Assembly: GCF_014334095.1 (NCBI RefSeq)
Contig: NZ_CP060495.1
Location: 395,001-459,000, forward strand
Origin: Novosphingopyxis iocasae
Lineage (GTDB): Bacteria > Pseudomonadota > Alphaproteobacteria > Sphingomonadales > Sphingomonadaceae
Direction of reading: 5' to 3'
DNA: 64,000 nt
A program made the position numbers and the translations under genes. This document shows, piece after piece, positions 1 through 11,330 of the stretch; position 1 is the first letter of the stretch; the number at the start of each line of letters is the position of its first letter. Under the pieces are notes generated by a model, which saw only the letters and a program-made list of their open reading frames with translations, was not told the DNA's origin and ran no database searches.

Positions 1-770
1 ACAAAGAGAATCAGCGCCACGATCGCCGCAATCAAGACGCCGGAGGCGACCGCTCGGCTCAGCGCCAGCCCGCCATGCGAAACCGGCTTGTCGAGAAAAT
101 CGCCGACCACGGCGCCCAGCGGACGGGTGAGGATGAACGCGCTCCAGAACAGCAGCGCCTTGTCGATCCGCGTCCAGAAATGCGCCGCTGCGACCAGCAC
201 CAACAGTCCCCCGAAGATGGCGGCCGCGCCGAGATAGCCGAGCGAACCGTCCGCCACCCAGTCGCCGAGCGCAGTGCCCAGCGTTTGCGAAAAGGTGATG
301 GTGATCCAGTAATAGAGCTCGGCGCGCGGCGTGTGGACCGATTCCACATCGATCCGCCCCAGGGCCTTGTACCAGACCGCCAGCGATCCGAGCACGCAGG
401 CGAGGAGCAGCAGCGATCCGCCCGGATAGCCGATACCCAGCGAGCGCGTGGCGAAATCCGCCATGTTCGTGCCCGCGGTGGTCGAGGCGATGATCGTTGC
501 CCAATAGAGGAAGGGATGGAAGGCGCGCGCCTTGATCTGGAACCAGACGAGGATCGCCAGCGTCACGGCAAAGATGCCGGTGCCCACCAGATAGCCGTTC
601 AGGCCCGATTGCCCGGCGCTGGCCGTGGTTTCGCCCAGCCAGCTCATGCTGACCGTATCGCCCATCGTTTCGCCGAAGGTGGTGGCCAGGATCTTGATGA
701 TCCAGAACCCCAATGTGATGGCCGGCACCTTTGCCAATGCCTCGCGGGTTTCGCGGTCGGTCGAATTCAT
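1..770 (-). CDS. DUF347 / COG4705-type integral membrane protein (C-terminus beyond window)
   Basis: Reading the minus strand from ATG at 770 gives 256 codons without a stop, so the gene runs off the left edge. The protein starts MNSTDRETREALAKVPAITL and contains repeated short membrane blocks of the type FWIIKILATTFGETMGD and LGAVVGDFLDKPVSHGG. These repeats (aromatic, then G-E/D and D-K-P) are typical of DUF347-repeat proteins grouped in COG4705, an uncharacterised family of multi-pass inner-membrane proteins. No function is established for the family. It is divergent from a membrane-anchored LuxR-type regulator, and the 140-bp spacer holds a perfect inverted repeat, so joint regulation is possible. 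The family call is from remembered repeat patterns, not a search. Confidence 0.8.
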   Translation of the reverse strand, partial: MNSTDRETREALAKVPAITLGFWIIKILATTFGETMGDTVSMSWLGETTASAGQSGLNGYLVGTGIFAVTLAILVWFQIKARAFHPFLYWATIIASTTAGTNMADFATRSLGIGYPGGSLLLLACVLGSLAVWYKALGRIDVESVHTPRAELYYWITITFSQTLGTALGDWVADGSLGYLGAAAIFGGLLVLVAAAHFWTRIDKALLFWSAFILTRPLGAVVGDFLDKPVSHGGLALSRAVASGVLIAAIVALILF

Positions 771-831
771 TGATCGGCTCCCATGGCGCGTCTATTCCTG
801 GGGCACCAATGATGCGCGCACCGCGAATCGC

Positions 832-849
832 CATAAGCAGCCGCTTATG
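832..849. promoter_or_regulatory. perfect 7-bp inverted repeat, candidate operator
   Basis: CATAAGC and GCTTATG are separated by four bases (AGCC). It lies between the divergent DUF347 gene (start 770) and the LuxR-type gene (start 913). There is no T-run on either side, so a binding site is more likely than a terminator. The protein that binds it is unknown. Confidence 0.4.
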
Positions 850-912
850 CGGGCCTTTCTGGACCCCCGTTGACGCCGGGCGCGTCGCCGCTCCTCGTCA
901 GGTCTCGGCGGC

Positions 913-1419
913 ATGCGCGCTCGGCTGAGTGCACTGACTGGCTCCGGCCTCTTGCTCGCATTGCAGGCGGCGGCAGCGATCTATTTCATTACCGATGCCG
1001 TGCTCGATAGCATGACGGGAGAGGCCGGAGAGGCGGCGTGGCTGGCCTGGACGGAAATCCTCGTAGCCGTCGCGCTGGCGATCGGCATCGGGCTCAGCGC
1101 GCTCAACATCCGCCGCACTTTGCGGAAATCGCGGCGGCTGTCCGATGCGCTCGTGCTTGCCCGCGGCTCTTTTGCCGAATTGCTCGATGAGCGTTTCGCG
1201 CATTGGGGCTTGTCCGCGGCCGAGGCGGAAGTGGCGCTGTTCTCGCTGAAGGGCTGTTCGATTGGTGAAATCGCGTCCCTGCGAGGATCGGCACCGGGCA
1301 CCGTCCGCTCCCAACTCAGCAAGGTTTACGCCAAGGCGGGCGTCGCGGACCGCGCGGGCCTCGCGACGTCATTCATCGAAGAGCTGATCGACGGCGCCGA
1401 AGCGGAGCGCGCCCGCTAG
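913..1419 (+). CDS. membrane-anchored LuxR-type helix-turn-helix regulator
   Basis: 168 aa. Two hydrophobic segments lie at about residues 8-30 and 43-62 (LLLALQAAAAIYFITDAVL and ILVAVALAIGIGLSAL). A soluble C-terminal LuxR/GerE-like helix-turn-helix follows at about residues 95-150, with the pattern GLSAAEAEVALFSLKGCSIGE followed by APGTVRSQLSKVYAKAGV. This architecture, with a short membrane anchor and the DNA-binding domain in the cytoplasm, suggests a one-component sensor of a membrane or periplasmic signal. No ligand domain is visible. It is divergent from the DUF347 membrane protein and converges with the next small gene, overlapping it by four bases. Its targets cannot be read from the sequence; the palindrome at 832-849 is a candidate site. 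Confidence 0.8.
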   Translation: MRARLSALTGSGLLLALQAAAAIYFITDAVLDSMTGEAGEAAWLAWTEILVAVALAIGIGLSALNIRRTLRKSRRLSDALVLARGSFAELLDERFAHWGLSAAEAEVALFSLKGCSIGEIASLRGSAPGTVRSQLSKVYAKAGVADRAGLATSFIEELIDGAEAERAR

Positions 1420-1730
1420 TCCAGCCGGATGCTGGTATCGAGGCCGAGCTCGGCGCGCATGGCGGTGACGCCGAGGCCGACGACGAGCAGATCGAGCAGC
1501 TGCTCCGCGCTCTGTCCGATTTCCAGCCGGTCGATCTCGATGAAGCCGGGGCGGCTGGAGCGGCGCTGGCGCATGACATAGCGCCCGCCCTGCGTGCGAT
1601 AGAGCTGCACCGATCCGACATCGTGATAGTTGACGGACAGCAGCTTCTCCCCGGTGAAGACGAGGTCCAGGCCTCCGGGATTGTCGACGATATGGTCCCG
1701 GACTTCCCCGGGCGTGGTAGCGGTGTTCAT
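1416..1730 (-). CDS. conserved-looking small hypothetical protein
   Basis: 104 aa, no signal peptide or membrane segment. It begins MNTATTPGEVRDHIVDNPGG. The pattern of short beta-strand-like stretches (LDLVFTGEKLLSVNYHDVGS, RYVMRQRRSS, FIEIDRLEIG) suggests a small beta-rich soluble protein. An AGGAAC sequence lies about five bases before the ATG. It is convergent with the LuxR-type gene, and the two coding regions overlap at their ends. I do not recognise the family. The clean high-GC third-position pattern makes it a likely real gene. Confidence 0.6.
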   Translation of the reverse strand: MNTATTPGEVRDHIVDNPGGLDLVFTGEKLLSVNYHDVGSVQLYRTQGGRYVMRQRRSSRPGFIEIDRLEIGQSAEQLLDLLVVGLGVTAMRAELGLDTSIRLD

Positions 1731-1879
1731 AAATGTTCCTGATGCGTTGGTCCGATGGAGCGCCGCGCCGGTTCAGCAGCGGCTTGCGCTCCGTTCGGGA
1801 TCGGCCGCCGCGGGGCGGGGCCGATGAGGGTTCGTGCGAAGATCGGGCGGCCGTTCGGGTGAACGGGCCGCAATGTGCG

Positions 1880-2260
1880 TCAGGCGAAGGGCGGGGCCCT
1901 ACTGGGCGGCGGGAGCGCCGCGACTTGCGAGAGCGCCGGGCGCTGCTTTCGGGGGGCGGCCGATTTGTCGGCCGAGGCCGGCAGGACGGGGGTGCGCGAC
2001 AGGCTGCCGCCTAGGATCGCGGCGCTGTTGCCGCCCGCCACCGGATCGGGCGCACGCTCGACGGTGTGGACCATCGCCACGTCGCTGGCGCGCGTGGGAC
2101 CGAGCGACACGTCGATCGTGAAAGCGTTGAAGGCCGAGCCGCTGTCCCGGTCCGTCACCGATCCTTCGGGGATCAGCGAATGCGCGAAGATGCTCATGAT
2201 GAGCACCAGCGCCGCCGCACGCAGCGACATCGCAGGGCCGAAGGGATTGCGGGCGGACAT
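1880..2260 (-). CDS. hypothetical protein with N-terminal membrane/signal segment
   Basis: 126 aa when read from the ATG at 2260. A longer frame extends to 2329 but would cross the aceA terminator, so the inner start is preferred. After MSARNPFGPAMSLRAA comes a hydrophobic stretch (ALVLIMSIFAHSLI), then a hydrophilic alanine/proline-rich tail. It resembles a small exported or membrane-anchored protein. No recognised domain. It lies downstream of and codirectional with aceA but beyond that gene's terminator, so it probably has its own promoter. Existence is moderately supported only. Confidence 0.4.
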   Translation of the reverse strand: MSARNPFGPAMSLRAAALVLIMSIFAHSLIPEGSVTDRDSGSAFNAFTIDVSLGPTRASDVAMVHTVERAPDPVAGGNSAAILGGSLSRTPVLPASADKSAAPRKQRPALSQVAALPPPSRAPPFA

Positions 2261-2306
2261 GAGCCGAAAGATAGCGGCGCGGGGCGCAAAAGTGAAGGCG
2301 GCCCCC

Positions 2307-2344
2307 AAAAACGAAACCCGCCCCCGCACGGTGGCGGGGGCGGG
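2307..2344 (-). terminator. Rho-independent terminator of aceA
   Basis: A perfect 11-bp stem (CCCGCCCCCGC at 2317-2327 with GCGGGGGCGGG at 2334-2344) and six-base loop. On the minus strand it is followed by TTTCGTTTTT. It lies 47 bp beyond the aceA stop codon. Confidence 0.85.
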
Positions 2345-2391
2345 CGCTCCTCTCCAGAAGATGGGGCCTGGAAAAGAGAAGGGCGTTCGCG

Positions 2392-3987
2392 TCAGGCGGC
2401 GAACTGGTTCATGGTGTTGTCCTTGCCGCCCGCCTTCAGGGCCGCTTCGCCGGCGAAATACTCCTTGTGATCGTCGCCGATGTCCGAACCGGACATGTTC
2501 TGATGCTTCACGCAGGCGATGCCCTGACGGATTTCCTCGCGCTGGACGTTGAGGACGTAACCGAGCATCGCTTCCTCACCGAAATAGCGCTTGGACAGGT
2601 TGTCCGTGGAGAGCGCCGCGGTGTGATAGGTCGGCAAGGTGATGAGGTGGTGGAAGATGCCCGCCTCGCGCGCCGCGTCCTTCTGGAAGGTGCGGATGCG
2701 CTCGTCAGCTTCGGCGGCGAGATCGCTGCCGTCATAATCCACACTCATCAGCTTGGTACGATCGTAATCGCTCATATCCTTGCCGTCCGCTTCCCAGGCG
2801 TCGAAGACCTGCTGGCGGAAGTTCAGCGTCCAGTTGAAGCTGGGCGAGTTGTTGTAGACCAGCTTGGCATTGGGAATGACCTCGCGAATGCGGTTCACCA
2901 TCCCGCCGATCTGGCCGATATGCGGCTTCTCGGTCTCGATCCAGAGCAGGTCCGCGCCGTTCTGCAGCGAGGTGATGCAGTCGAGGACGCAGCGGTCCTC
3001 GCCAGTGCCGGAACGGAACTGGAAGAGATTGGACGGCAGGCGCTTGGGCTTCACCAGCTTGCCTTCGCGGGCAATCAGGACGTCGCCATGGCCGACATTG
3101 GACGGATCGACCTCCTCGACATCGAGATAGCTGTTGTACTGATCGGCCAGATCGCCCTTCTCCTTGGTGAAGGCGATCTGCTTGGTCAGCCCGGCGCCGA
3201 GCGAGTCGGTGCGCGCAACGATGACGCCGTCGTCGACGCCCAGTTCCAGGAAGGCGTAGCGGACCGCGCGGATCTTCGCGAGGAAGTCCTCATGCGGCAC
3301 GGTGACCTTGCCGTCCTGATGGCCGCACTGCTTTTCGTCCGACACCTGGTTTTCGATCTGGATCGCGCAGGCCCCGGCCTCGATCATCTTCTTGGCGAGC
3401 AGATAGGTCGCCTCGGCATTGCCGAAGCCGGCATCGATATCGGCGATGATCGGGACGACATGCGTCTGGAAGTTGTCGATCTTGTTCTGCAGATCGCGCT
3501 GCTTCACGTCGTCGCCCGCTGCATTGGCGGCATCGAGATCGCGGAACAGAAGGCCCAGTTCGCGCGCATCGGCCTGCTTCAGGAAGGTGTAGAGCTCCTC
3601 GATCAGCATGGGGACCGAGGTCTTCTCATGCATCGACTGATCGGGCAGGGGGCCGAACTCGCTGCGCAGCGCGGCGACCATCCAGCCGGACAGATAGAGA
3701 TATTTGCCCTTGGTGCTGCCGAAATGCTTCTTGATCGAAATCAGCTGCTGCTGCCCGATGAAACCGTGCCATGCGCCCAGCGACTGGGTGTAGTTCGCGG
3801 GGTCCGTATCATAGGCGTCCATATCGGCGCGCATGATCCCGGCGGTGTACTTGGCGATGTCGAGGCCCGTGAGGAACCGGTTCTGCAGGCGCATGCGGGC
3901 GACGGCGGCGGCTTCGATATCGCCCCAGGGCGCACCGTTGCGTTCGATCAGCGTGCTCGCCTCGTCGATCTGCTTGTTATAGGTCAT
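2392..3987 (-). CDS. aceA: isocitrate lyase
   Basis: 531 aa, the length of the long bacterial isocitrate lyases (Pseudomonas type) rather than the 430-aa E. coli type. It cleaves isocitrate to glyoxylate and succinate in the cytoplasm, the first step of the glyoxylate bypass used during growth on acetate or fatty acids. Visible family marks are IIADIDAGFGN (residues 180-190), the active-site loop KQCGH (219-223, the variant of KKCGH found in this subfamily) and WIETEKPHIGQI further on. The ATG is preceded by GGGAG. A strong terminator follows the gene. It is divergent from a regulator of the type known to control aceA in other bacteria, and the shared spacer carries repeated GTAAA elements. 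Confidence 0.97.
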   Translation of the reverse strand: MTYNKQIDEASTLIERNGAPWGDIEAAAVARMRLQNRFLTGLDIAKYTAGIMRADMDAYDTDPANYTQSLGAWHGFIGQQQLISIKKHFGSTKGKYLYLSGWMVAALRSEFGPLPDQSMHEKTSVPMLIEELYTFLKQADARELGLLFRDLDAANAAGDDVKQRDLQNKIDNFQTHVVPIIADIDAGFGNAEATYLLAKKMIEAGACAIQIENQVSDEKQCGHQDGKVTVPHEDFLAKIRAVRYAFLELGVDDGVIVARTDSLGAGLTKQIAFTKEKGDLADQYNSYLDVEEVDPSNVGHGDVLIAREGKLVKPKRLPSNLFQFRSGTGEDRCVLDCITSLQNGADLLWIETEKPHIGQIGGMVNRIREVIPNAKLVYNNSPSFNWTLNFRQQVFDAWEADGKDMSDYDRTKLMSVDYDGSDLAAEADERIRTFQKDAAREAGIFHHLITLPTYHTAALSTDNLSKRYFGEEAMLGYVLNVQREEIRQGIACVKHQNMSGSDIGDDHKEYFAGEAALKAGGKDNTMNQFAA

Positions 3988-4061
3988 GTTGTAACTCCCA
4001 TCTTGAATTGGTCTACAAGGTCTTCACAGACTTCCCATCCGGGGGACTCGCGCAAACGCCG

Positions 4062-4180
4062 GTAAACCGATGCCCTTTCTTTGCCGGAAGGCCGGGCGTG
4101 AGGTCAAAAGAATGTTGTAAAAATCGTGTGAACAGGTATGGAATGGGCGGGCAAGTCCTGTAAACCCGTAAAGAATTTAC
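4062..4180. promoter_or_regulatory. repeated GTAAA elements in the aceA/regulator divergent promoter
   Basis: The pentamer GTAAA occurs at 4062, 4117, 4160 and 4168. The last is half of a perfect inverted repeat GTAAA-GAA-TTTAC (4168-4180) lying four bases before the regulator start. These AT-rich words stand out in a GC-rich spacer. They are inferred to be binding sites of the adjacent XRE-family regulator, controlling aceA and itself. Confidence 0.5.
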
Positions 4181-4184
4181 TTGT

Positions 4185-5594
4185 ATGGCCGAAGAACCGT
4201 CGCTTCCCGATCGCAAGATTTTCGCCGGGCCGCGTCTGCGCCGGCTTCGCGGGCGGCTGGGCCTGGCGCAAAAGCGCATGGCCGAGGAGCTGGGTATCTC
4301 GGCCAGCTACCTGAATCTGATCGAGCGCAACCAGCGCCCGCTGACCGCGCCGTTCCTGCTGAAGCTCACCAGCACCTATAATGCCGATCTGCGCGAACTG
4401 ATCGCCGAGCAGGACGAACAGATCGAGCGGGAGGTGGCCGAGGCGCTGGCATCGCCCGCGCTGGCCGGGCTCGATATCGGCAAGGCGGAGCTGCAGGAAT
4501 TCGTCGCCGCGCAGCCCGGCATCGCGCAGGCGTTCATCCGCCTGCACCGCGCCAAGGATGCCGGGCCAGAGGACGGGCCCGCCCCGCGCGAGGGCGCCAC
4601 GCCGCTGCGCGCGGTGTCTGAATTTATCGAGGGCTCGCGCAATCATTTTGCCGAGCTGGAGGAGCAGTGCGAGGCGCTGGCCGACGAATTGCGGCTCGGC
4701 GGCCCCCATTTCCTCAGCAGCGTGTCGGACCGTTTGCGCGTGAAATACGGCTTCACCGTGCGCATCCTGCCCGCGGAGGTGATGCCCCAGCTGCTTCGGC
4801 GCTTCGATATCCACAATCGCCAGGTGCAATTGTCCGAGGTGCTGGACAATGCCAGCCGCTCCTTTCAGGCCGCCTATCAGCTTGCCGCGTTCGAGCTGAA
4901 ACCGGCAATCGACGCGATCGTGGCGCGCGCGGACATGCCGTCCAAACCGGCGCAGCGCCTGCTGCTGCAGAACCTCACCAATTATGCGGCGGGCGCCATG
5001 ATGATGCCCTATCGGCGCTTTCACGAGGCGGCCGAGGCGACGGGCTATGACATCGCCTTGCTGGAGGCGCGCTTCGGCGCGGGCTTCGAGCAGGTGGCGC
5101 ATCGCCTGACGACATTGCAGCGGCCCGGCGCGCGCGGCGTGCCCTTCTTCCTGATCCGCGTCGACCGGGCAGGCAATATTTCGAAGCGCTTTTCCGCGGG
5201 CAGTCACTCCTTCGCGCGCACCGGCGGCAGCTGTCCGCTGTGGAACCTGCACCGCGCGTTCGAGCGGCATGGCGAGATGCTGACGCAGCTGGTCGAGCTG
5301 GAAGACGGCACGCGGTTCCTGACGGTGGCGCGCACGGTGACCGCCTATCGCCAGCCCTTTGGCCAGAGCTCACCGGAATATGCCGTCGCCTTGGGCTGCG
5401 AGACGCGCCATGCCCACGGCCTTACCTATGCAGGGGGGCTCGATCTGGACGGTACTGCCATGCCTATCGGGCTGGGCTGCCGCGATTGCACGCGGATCGG
5501 CTGTCGCCAGCGCGCCGTGCCGCCTGCGCATCGCCGGATGATCGTGGACGAAACCCAGCGCGGCTGGAACGCCTTTCAGTTTCCGGAAAGCTGA
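4185..5594 (+). CDS. XRE-family short-chain fatty acyl responsive regulator (RamB/ScfR type)
   Basis: 469 aa. An N-terminal Cro/C1-type helix-turn-helix occupies about residues 14-70 (RLRRLRGRLGLAQKRMAEEL and ISASYLNLIERNQRPL). It is followed by a long region of the IrrE/ImmA-associated type and a cysteine-bearing C-terminal segment (GLGCRDCTRIGCRQRA). This matches regulators that sense short-chain acyl-CoA status and control aceA/aceB or propionate genes, such as RamB of corynebacteria. Divergence from aceA strongly suggests it regulates the glyoxylate bypass. No Shine-Dalgarno is visible before the ATG. The inverted repeat at 4168-4180 would overlap its leader, consistent with autoregulation. 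Confidence 0.85.
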   Translation: MAEEPSLPDRKIFAGPRLRRLRGRLGLAQKRMAEELGISASYLNLIERNQRPLTAPFLLKLTSTYNADLRELIAEQDEQIEREVAEALASPALAGLDIGKAELQEFVAAQPGIAQAFIRLHRAKDAGPEDGPAPREGATPLRAVSEFIEGSRNHFAELEEQCEALADELRLGGPHFLSSVSDRLRVKYGFTVRILPAEVMPQLLRRFDIHNRQVQLSEVLDNASRSFQAAYQLAAFELKPAIDAIVARADMPSKPAQRLLLQNLTNYAAGAMMMPYRRFHEAAEATGYDIALLEARFGAGFEQVAHRLTTLQRPGARGVPFFLIRVDRAGNISKRFSAGSHSFARTGGSCPLWNLHRAFERHGEMLTQLVELEDGTRFLTVARTVTAYRQPFGQSSPEYAVALGCETRHAHGLTYAGGLDLDGTAMPIGLGCRDCTRIGCRQRAVPPAHRRMIVDETQRGWNAFQFPES

Positions 5595-5656
5595 GGGGCG
5601 GGGCAGGGAAAACGCCTGGTACGGAAAGATTGGCACACCGCAATTTCCCCACACGC

Positions 5657-5747
5657 TCGTCGCCCCGGCCCCCGAGCCGGGGCCCAGCTTTTTGATGTGA
5701 ACGCGCGGTTTGAAGCTGGCCCCCGGATCAAGTCCGGGGTGACGAAA
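5657..5747. repeat. REP/BIME-like intergenic repeat pair
   Basis: Two GC-rich elements in opposite orientation: one reads GTCGCCCCGG...GAGCCGGGGCCCAGCTT, the other AAGCTGGCCCCCGG...TCCGGGGTGACGA, separated by about 22 bases. Each can form its own hairpin and the two can pair with each other. This type of element is dispersed in sphingomonad intergenic regions. It sits between the 3' ends of convergent genes. Confidence 0.7.
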
Positions 5748-5780
5748 GATAAGGGAGTGGGGCTGTGCTGACCCGCCCCC

Positions 5781-6233
5781 TCAGCTCTCGATCAACTTTT
5801 GCGGCGTTTCCAGCACCAGGACGCCGCCATCGACATGCAGCACCCGCGCGGTTTCCCCCACGGCGAGATCGGGGCCGCGGGCGGGCCAGACGCTGTCACC
5901 CACCTTTACGCGCCCGCCATTGGCACTCACCGCATCGACGACGGTGACCGAGGTGCCGACCAGCCGGGCGGAGCGGTTGTTGAGATCGGGGTCGCTGCTC
6001 GCCACCGGATTGCGCTTGTAGATCTGGTTGCCGATCATGATCGAGGCGAGGAGGAACAGCGCGAATAGGCCGATCTGATAGACCGGGCCGAAATCGTACA
6101 TCCAGGTGGCAACGCCCGTCAGCACCGCCGCGGCGCCGACGAATAGCAGATAGATGCCCGGCACGAGCATTTCGGCGACGACCAGCAGGACGCCGCCGAT
6201 CATCCAGAGCAGATAGGGATCGATATCGTCCAT
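5781..6233 (-). CDS. NfeD-family membrane protein
   Basis: 150 aa. N-terminal membrane segments (LLWMIGGVLLVVAEMLVPG, then about residues 28-45 and 50-66) are followed by a soluble OB-fold domain at about residues 80-150 (NNRSARLVGTSVTVVDAVS ... VKVGDSVWPARGPDLAVGE). This is the short NfeD form (COG1585) without the serine-protease domain. NfeD proteins partner with SPFH/stomatin-type proteins in membrane quality control and microdomains. It is directly downstream of such a gene with a 4-bp gap, so the pair is one operon. Confidence 0.92.
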   Translation of the reverse strand: MDDIDPYLLWMIGGVLLVVAEMLVPGIYLLFVGAAAVLTGVATWMYDFGPVYQIGLFALFLLASIMIGNQIYKRNPVASSDPDLNNRSARLVGTSVTVVDAVSANGGRVKVGDSVWPARGPDLAVGETARVLHVDGGVLVLETPQKLIES

Positions 6234-6237
6234 CGGA

Positions 6238-7260
6238 TCAGCGGCCGCGTTTTTCGTCGGCGGTGTTCAGGTCATTGCCGTCGCGGGTGCGCTCTGCCGC
6301 GAACGGGCTGGCGACGATCTGCGATGGCTTTTCCTTTGCCGTCGCCGCGTCGGCATGGCCGCCCAACGCTTCGCGAGCCAGCTCCCCGATGCCGCCGATT
6401 GTGCCGATCAGCTGCGTCGCTTCCACGGGGAACAGGATGGTCTTGGCGTTGGTGGAGGTAGCGAAGCCGGAAATGGCCTTCACATAATCCTGCGCCACGA
6501 AATAGTTGAGCGCCTGCGGGTTGCCGTCGCGGATCGCCTGGGAGACGACCTGCGTGGCCTTTGCTTCGGCCTCCGCCTCGCGCTCGCGCGCTTCGGAGTC
6601 GCGATAGGCGGCCTCGCGCCGGCCCTCGGCGGCCAGGATCTTGGATTCCTTTTCGCCCTCGGCCCGCAGAATGGCCGAAGCCCGGTCGCCCTCCGCGTCC
6701 AGGATCTGCGCGCGCTTGATCCGCTCCGCCTTCATCTGGCGGGCCATCGCCTCGACGATGTCGCTGGGCGGGCGGATGTCCTTGATCTCGACGCGCGTGA
6801 TCTTGATGCCCCAGGGCGTGGTGGCATCGTCGACGACATGCAGCAGCCGCGCATTGATTTCGTCTCGCTTGGACAGCGTCTCGTCCAGATCCATCGATCC
6901 CATCACCGTGCGCAGGTTGGTGGTCGTGAGGTTCAGGATCGCATTGTAAAGGTCATGCACCTCATAGGCCGCCTTGGGCGCATCGAGCACCTGGAAGAAC
7001 ACCACGCCGTCGCACTGGATCATGGCGTTGTCCTTGGTGATGATCTCCTGACCCGGAATATCCAGCACCTGTTCCATCATGTTCACCTTGCGCCCCACGC
7101 CGTAGAAAAAGGGCGGCACGAAGACGAGGCCGGGGGTGGCGGTGGTGGTGTAGCGGCCGAAATGTTCGATCGTATAATGAAAGCCCTGATGGACGATTTT
7201 AACCCCCATCAAGCCATAGACCAGAACCAGAAGCGCGATGGCGCCGACGAGATAGATCAC
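6238..7260 (-). CDS. SPFH/Band 7 (stomatin-like, QmcA-type) membrane protein
   Basis: 340 aa. An N-terminal membrane anchor (IYLVGAIALLVLVYGLMGV) is followed by a Band 7 domain at about residues 25-210 (ARLLHVVDDATTPWGIKITR and VEIKDIRPP are diagnostic) and a long alanine/glutamate-rich coiled coil (EGEKESKILAAEGRREAAYR). It probably forms oligomeric membrane scaffolds with NfeD. A TTG at 7266 gives a slightly longer frame, but AAGGGAGG at 7269-7276 lies eight bases before the GTG at 7260, so GTG is preferred. It is the first gene of the SPFH-nfeD operon and divergent from the CitE-like gene. Confidence 0.92.
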   Translation of the reverse strand: MIYLVGAIALLVLVYGLMGVKIVHQGFHYTIEHFGRYTTTATPGLVFVPPFFYGVGRKVNMMEQVLDIPGQEIITKDNAMIQCDGVVFFQVLDAPKAAYEVHDLYNAILNLTTTNLRTVMGSMDLDETLSKRDEINARLLHVVDDATTPWGIKITRVEIKDIRPPSDIVEAMARQMKAERIKRAQILDAEGDRASAILRAEGEKESKILAAEGRREAAYRDSEAREREAEAEAKATQVVSQAIRDGNPQALNYFVAQDYVKAISGFATSTNAKTILFPVEATQLIGTIGGIGELAREALGGHADAATAKEKPSQIVASPFAAERTRDGNDLNTADEKRGR

Positions 7261-7346
7261 GAACAAAACCTCCCTTTGCGATGGCGTTGATTTTGCGCCA
7301 TTGGAGGGGGAAGGGGAAGGATTATTCGACGAAGGACGCCCGTTCG

Positions 7347-8180
7347 ATGACCGCTGTAGTGAAGCCGGATCTTGTTCATGTGCGTTCGGCGCTGTTCGTG
7401 CCGGGCGGGCGCGAAGGGGCGCTGGCCAAGGCGGCCTCGCTCCCGGCGGACATGATCGTGGTCGATCTGGAAGACGCCGTGGCGCCCGATGCCAAGCGCG
7501 ATGCGCGGGCCGTGGCGGCGCAGGCGATCCGCAGCGGCTTCGGCGGCGGCAAACAGGTGGCGCTGCGCATCAATGCGGCGGACACCGAATGGCATCATGG
7601 CGATCTCGATCTGCTGGACGGCCTGCCGGTGGACTATGTCGTCCTGCCCAAGGTGAACGACGGCGCGGCGATCGACGCGCTGAACGGGCGGATCGCCGTG
7701 CCGCTGATCCCGATGATCGAAACGGCGGCGGCGATCTATGCCGCGCGCAAGATTGCGGCGATGGAGCCCGTGGCCGCGATGCTGGCGGGCACCAACGATC
7801 TGGCGCTCGACCTCGGTGTGCGCGCGGGGCCGAACCGGGAGGGGCTGGAGCTTGCCTTGCAGCAGATCGTGCTGGCGGGCGCGGCCGCGCGCAAGCCGGT
7901 GTTCGACGGCGTGTGCAATGTGCTGGACGATGCGGAGCTGCTGGAGCGCCAATGCCGCCAGGGCCGCGCTTATGGCTTTACCGGTAAGACCCTGATTCAC
8001 CCGGCGCAGGTGGAGACCGCGAACCGCCTGTTCGCCCCCGATGAGGCGGAGCTGGAGCGCGCCCGCGCTCTGATCGACGCAGCCGATGGCGGCGCCGTGC
8101 GTTTCCGCGGCGAAATGATCGAGGATCTGCATGTGATCGAGGCGAAGAAGCTGCTGAAACGCGCCAGGGCGCAGCCCTGA
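7347..8180 (+). CDS. CitE-like / HpcH-HpaI aldolase family lyase
   Basis: 277 aa TIM-barrel enzyme of the citrate lyase beta-like family, which cleaves or hydrolyses short acyl-CoA esters such as malyl-CoA, beta-methylmalyl-CoA or citramalyl-CoA. Supporting motifs are RSALFVPG near the N-terminus, MIVVDLEDAV with the metal-binding glutamate/aspartate, LPLIPMIET-like PLIPMIETAAAI, and AYGFTGKTLIHPAQVE close to the C-terminus. GAAGGA lies ten bases before the ATG at 7347, which is chosen over an in-frame upstream ATG at 7281. The exact substrate cannot be read. The M28 peptidase gene follows after five bases. Confidence 0.88.
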   Translation: MTAVVKPDLVHVRSALFVPGGREGALAKAASLPADMIVVDLEDAVAPDAKRDARAVAAQAIRSGFGGGKQVALRINAADTEWHHGDLDLLDGLPVDYVVLPKVNDGAAIDALNGRIAVPLIPMIETAAAIYAARKIAAMEPVAAMLAGTNDLALDLGVRAGPNREGLELALQQIVLAGAAARKPVFDGVCNVLDDAELLERQCRQGRAYGFTGKTLIHPAQVETANRLFAPDEAELERARALIDAADGGAVRFRGEMIEDLHVIEAKKLLKRARAQP

Positions 8181-8185
8181 CGCCC

Positions 8186-11229
<3,044 letters not shown>

Positions 11230-11235
11230 ACCGTT

Positions 11236-11330
11236 TTTCCTTCCCCCTGGATGGGGGAAGGATACGAAGCCTTGCGGGTTCACCCGCTAGGCGCAGTTGG
11301 ATGAGGGTGGAGCCCAGCAAGGCAACGCCG
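11236..11330. repeat. sphingomonad-type intergenic repeat with perfect hairpin
   Basis: Directly after guaB, TCCTTCCCCC (11238-11247) and GGGGGAAGGA (11253-11262) form a perfect 10-bp stem with a 5-base loop. The sequence continues into a conserved-looking tail (TACGAAGCCTTGCGGG ... GGCGCAGTTGGATGAGGGTG). I recognise this combination as a dispersed element of sphingomonad genomes. No T-run follows on the plus strand, so it is not a standard terminator, though it could still slow transcription leaving guaB. Nothing else is seen up to 11464. Confidence 0.55.

Noticed and set aside
2467-4065. 532-codon open frame on the plus strand opposite isocitrate lyase
   Set aside because: It mirrors aceA, has no recognisable motifs and results from GC-rich codon usage leaving the antisense frame open.
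11238-11262. perfect hairpin after guaB as a Rho-independent terminator
   Set aside because: No T-run follows on the plus strand and the sequence continues into a dispersed repeat; annotated as repeat instead.
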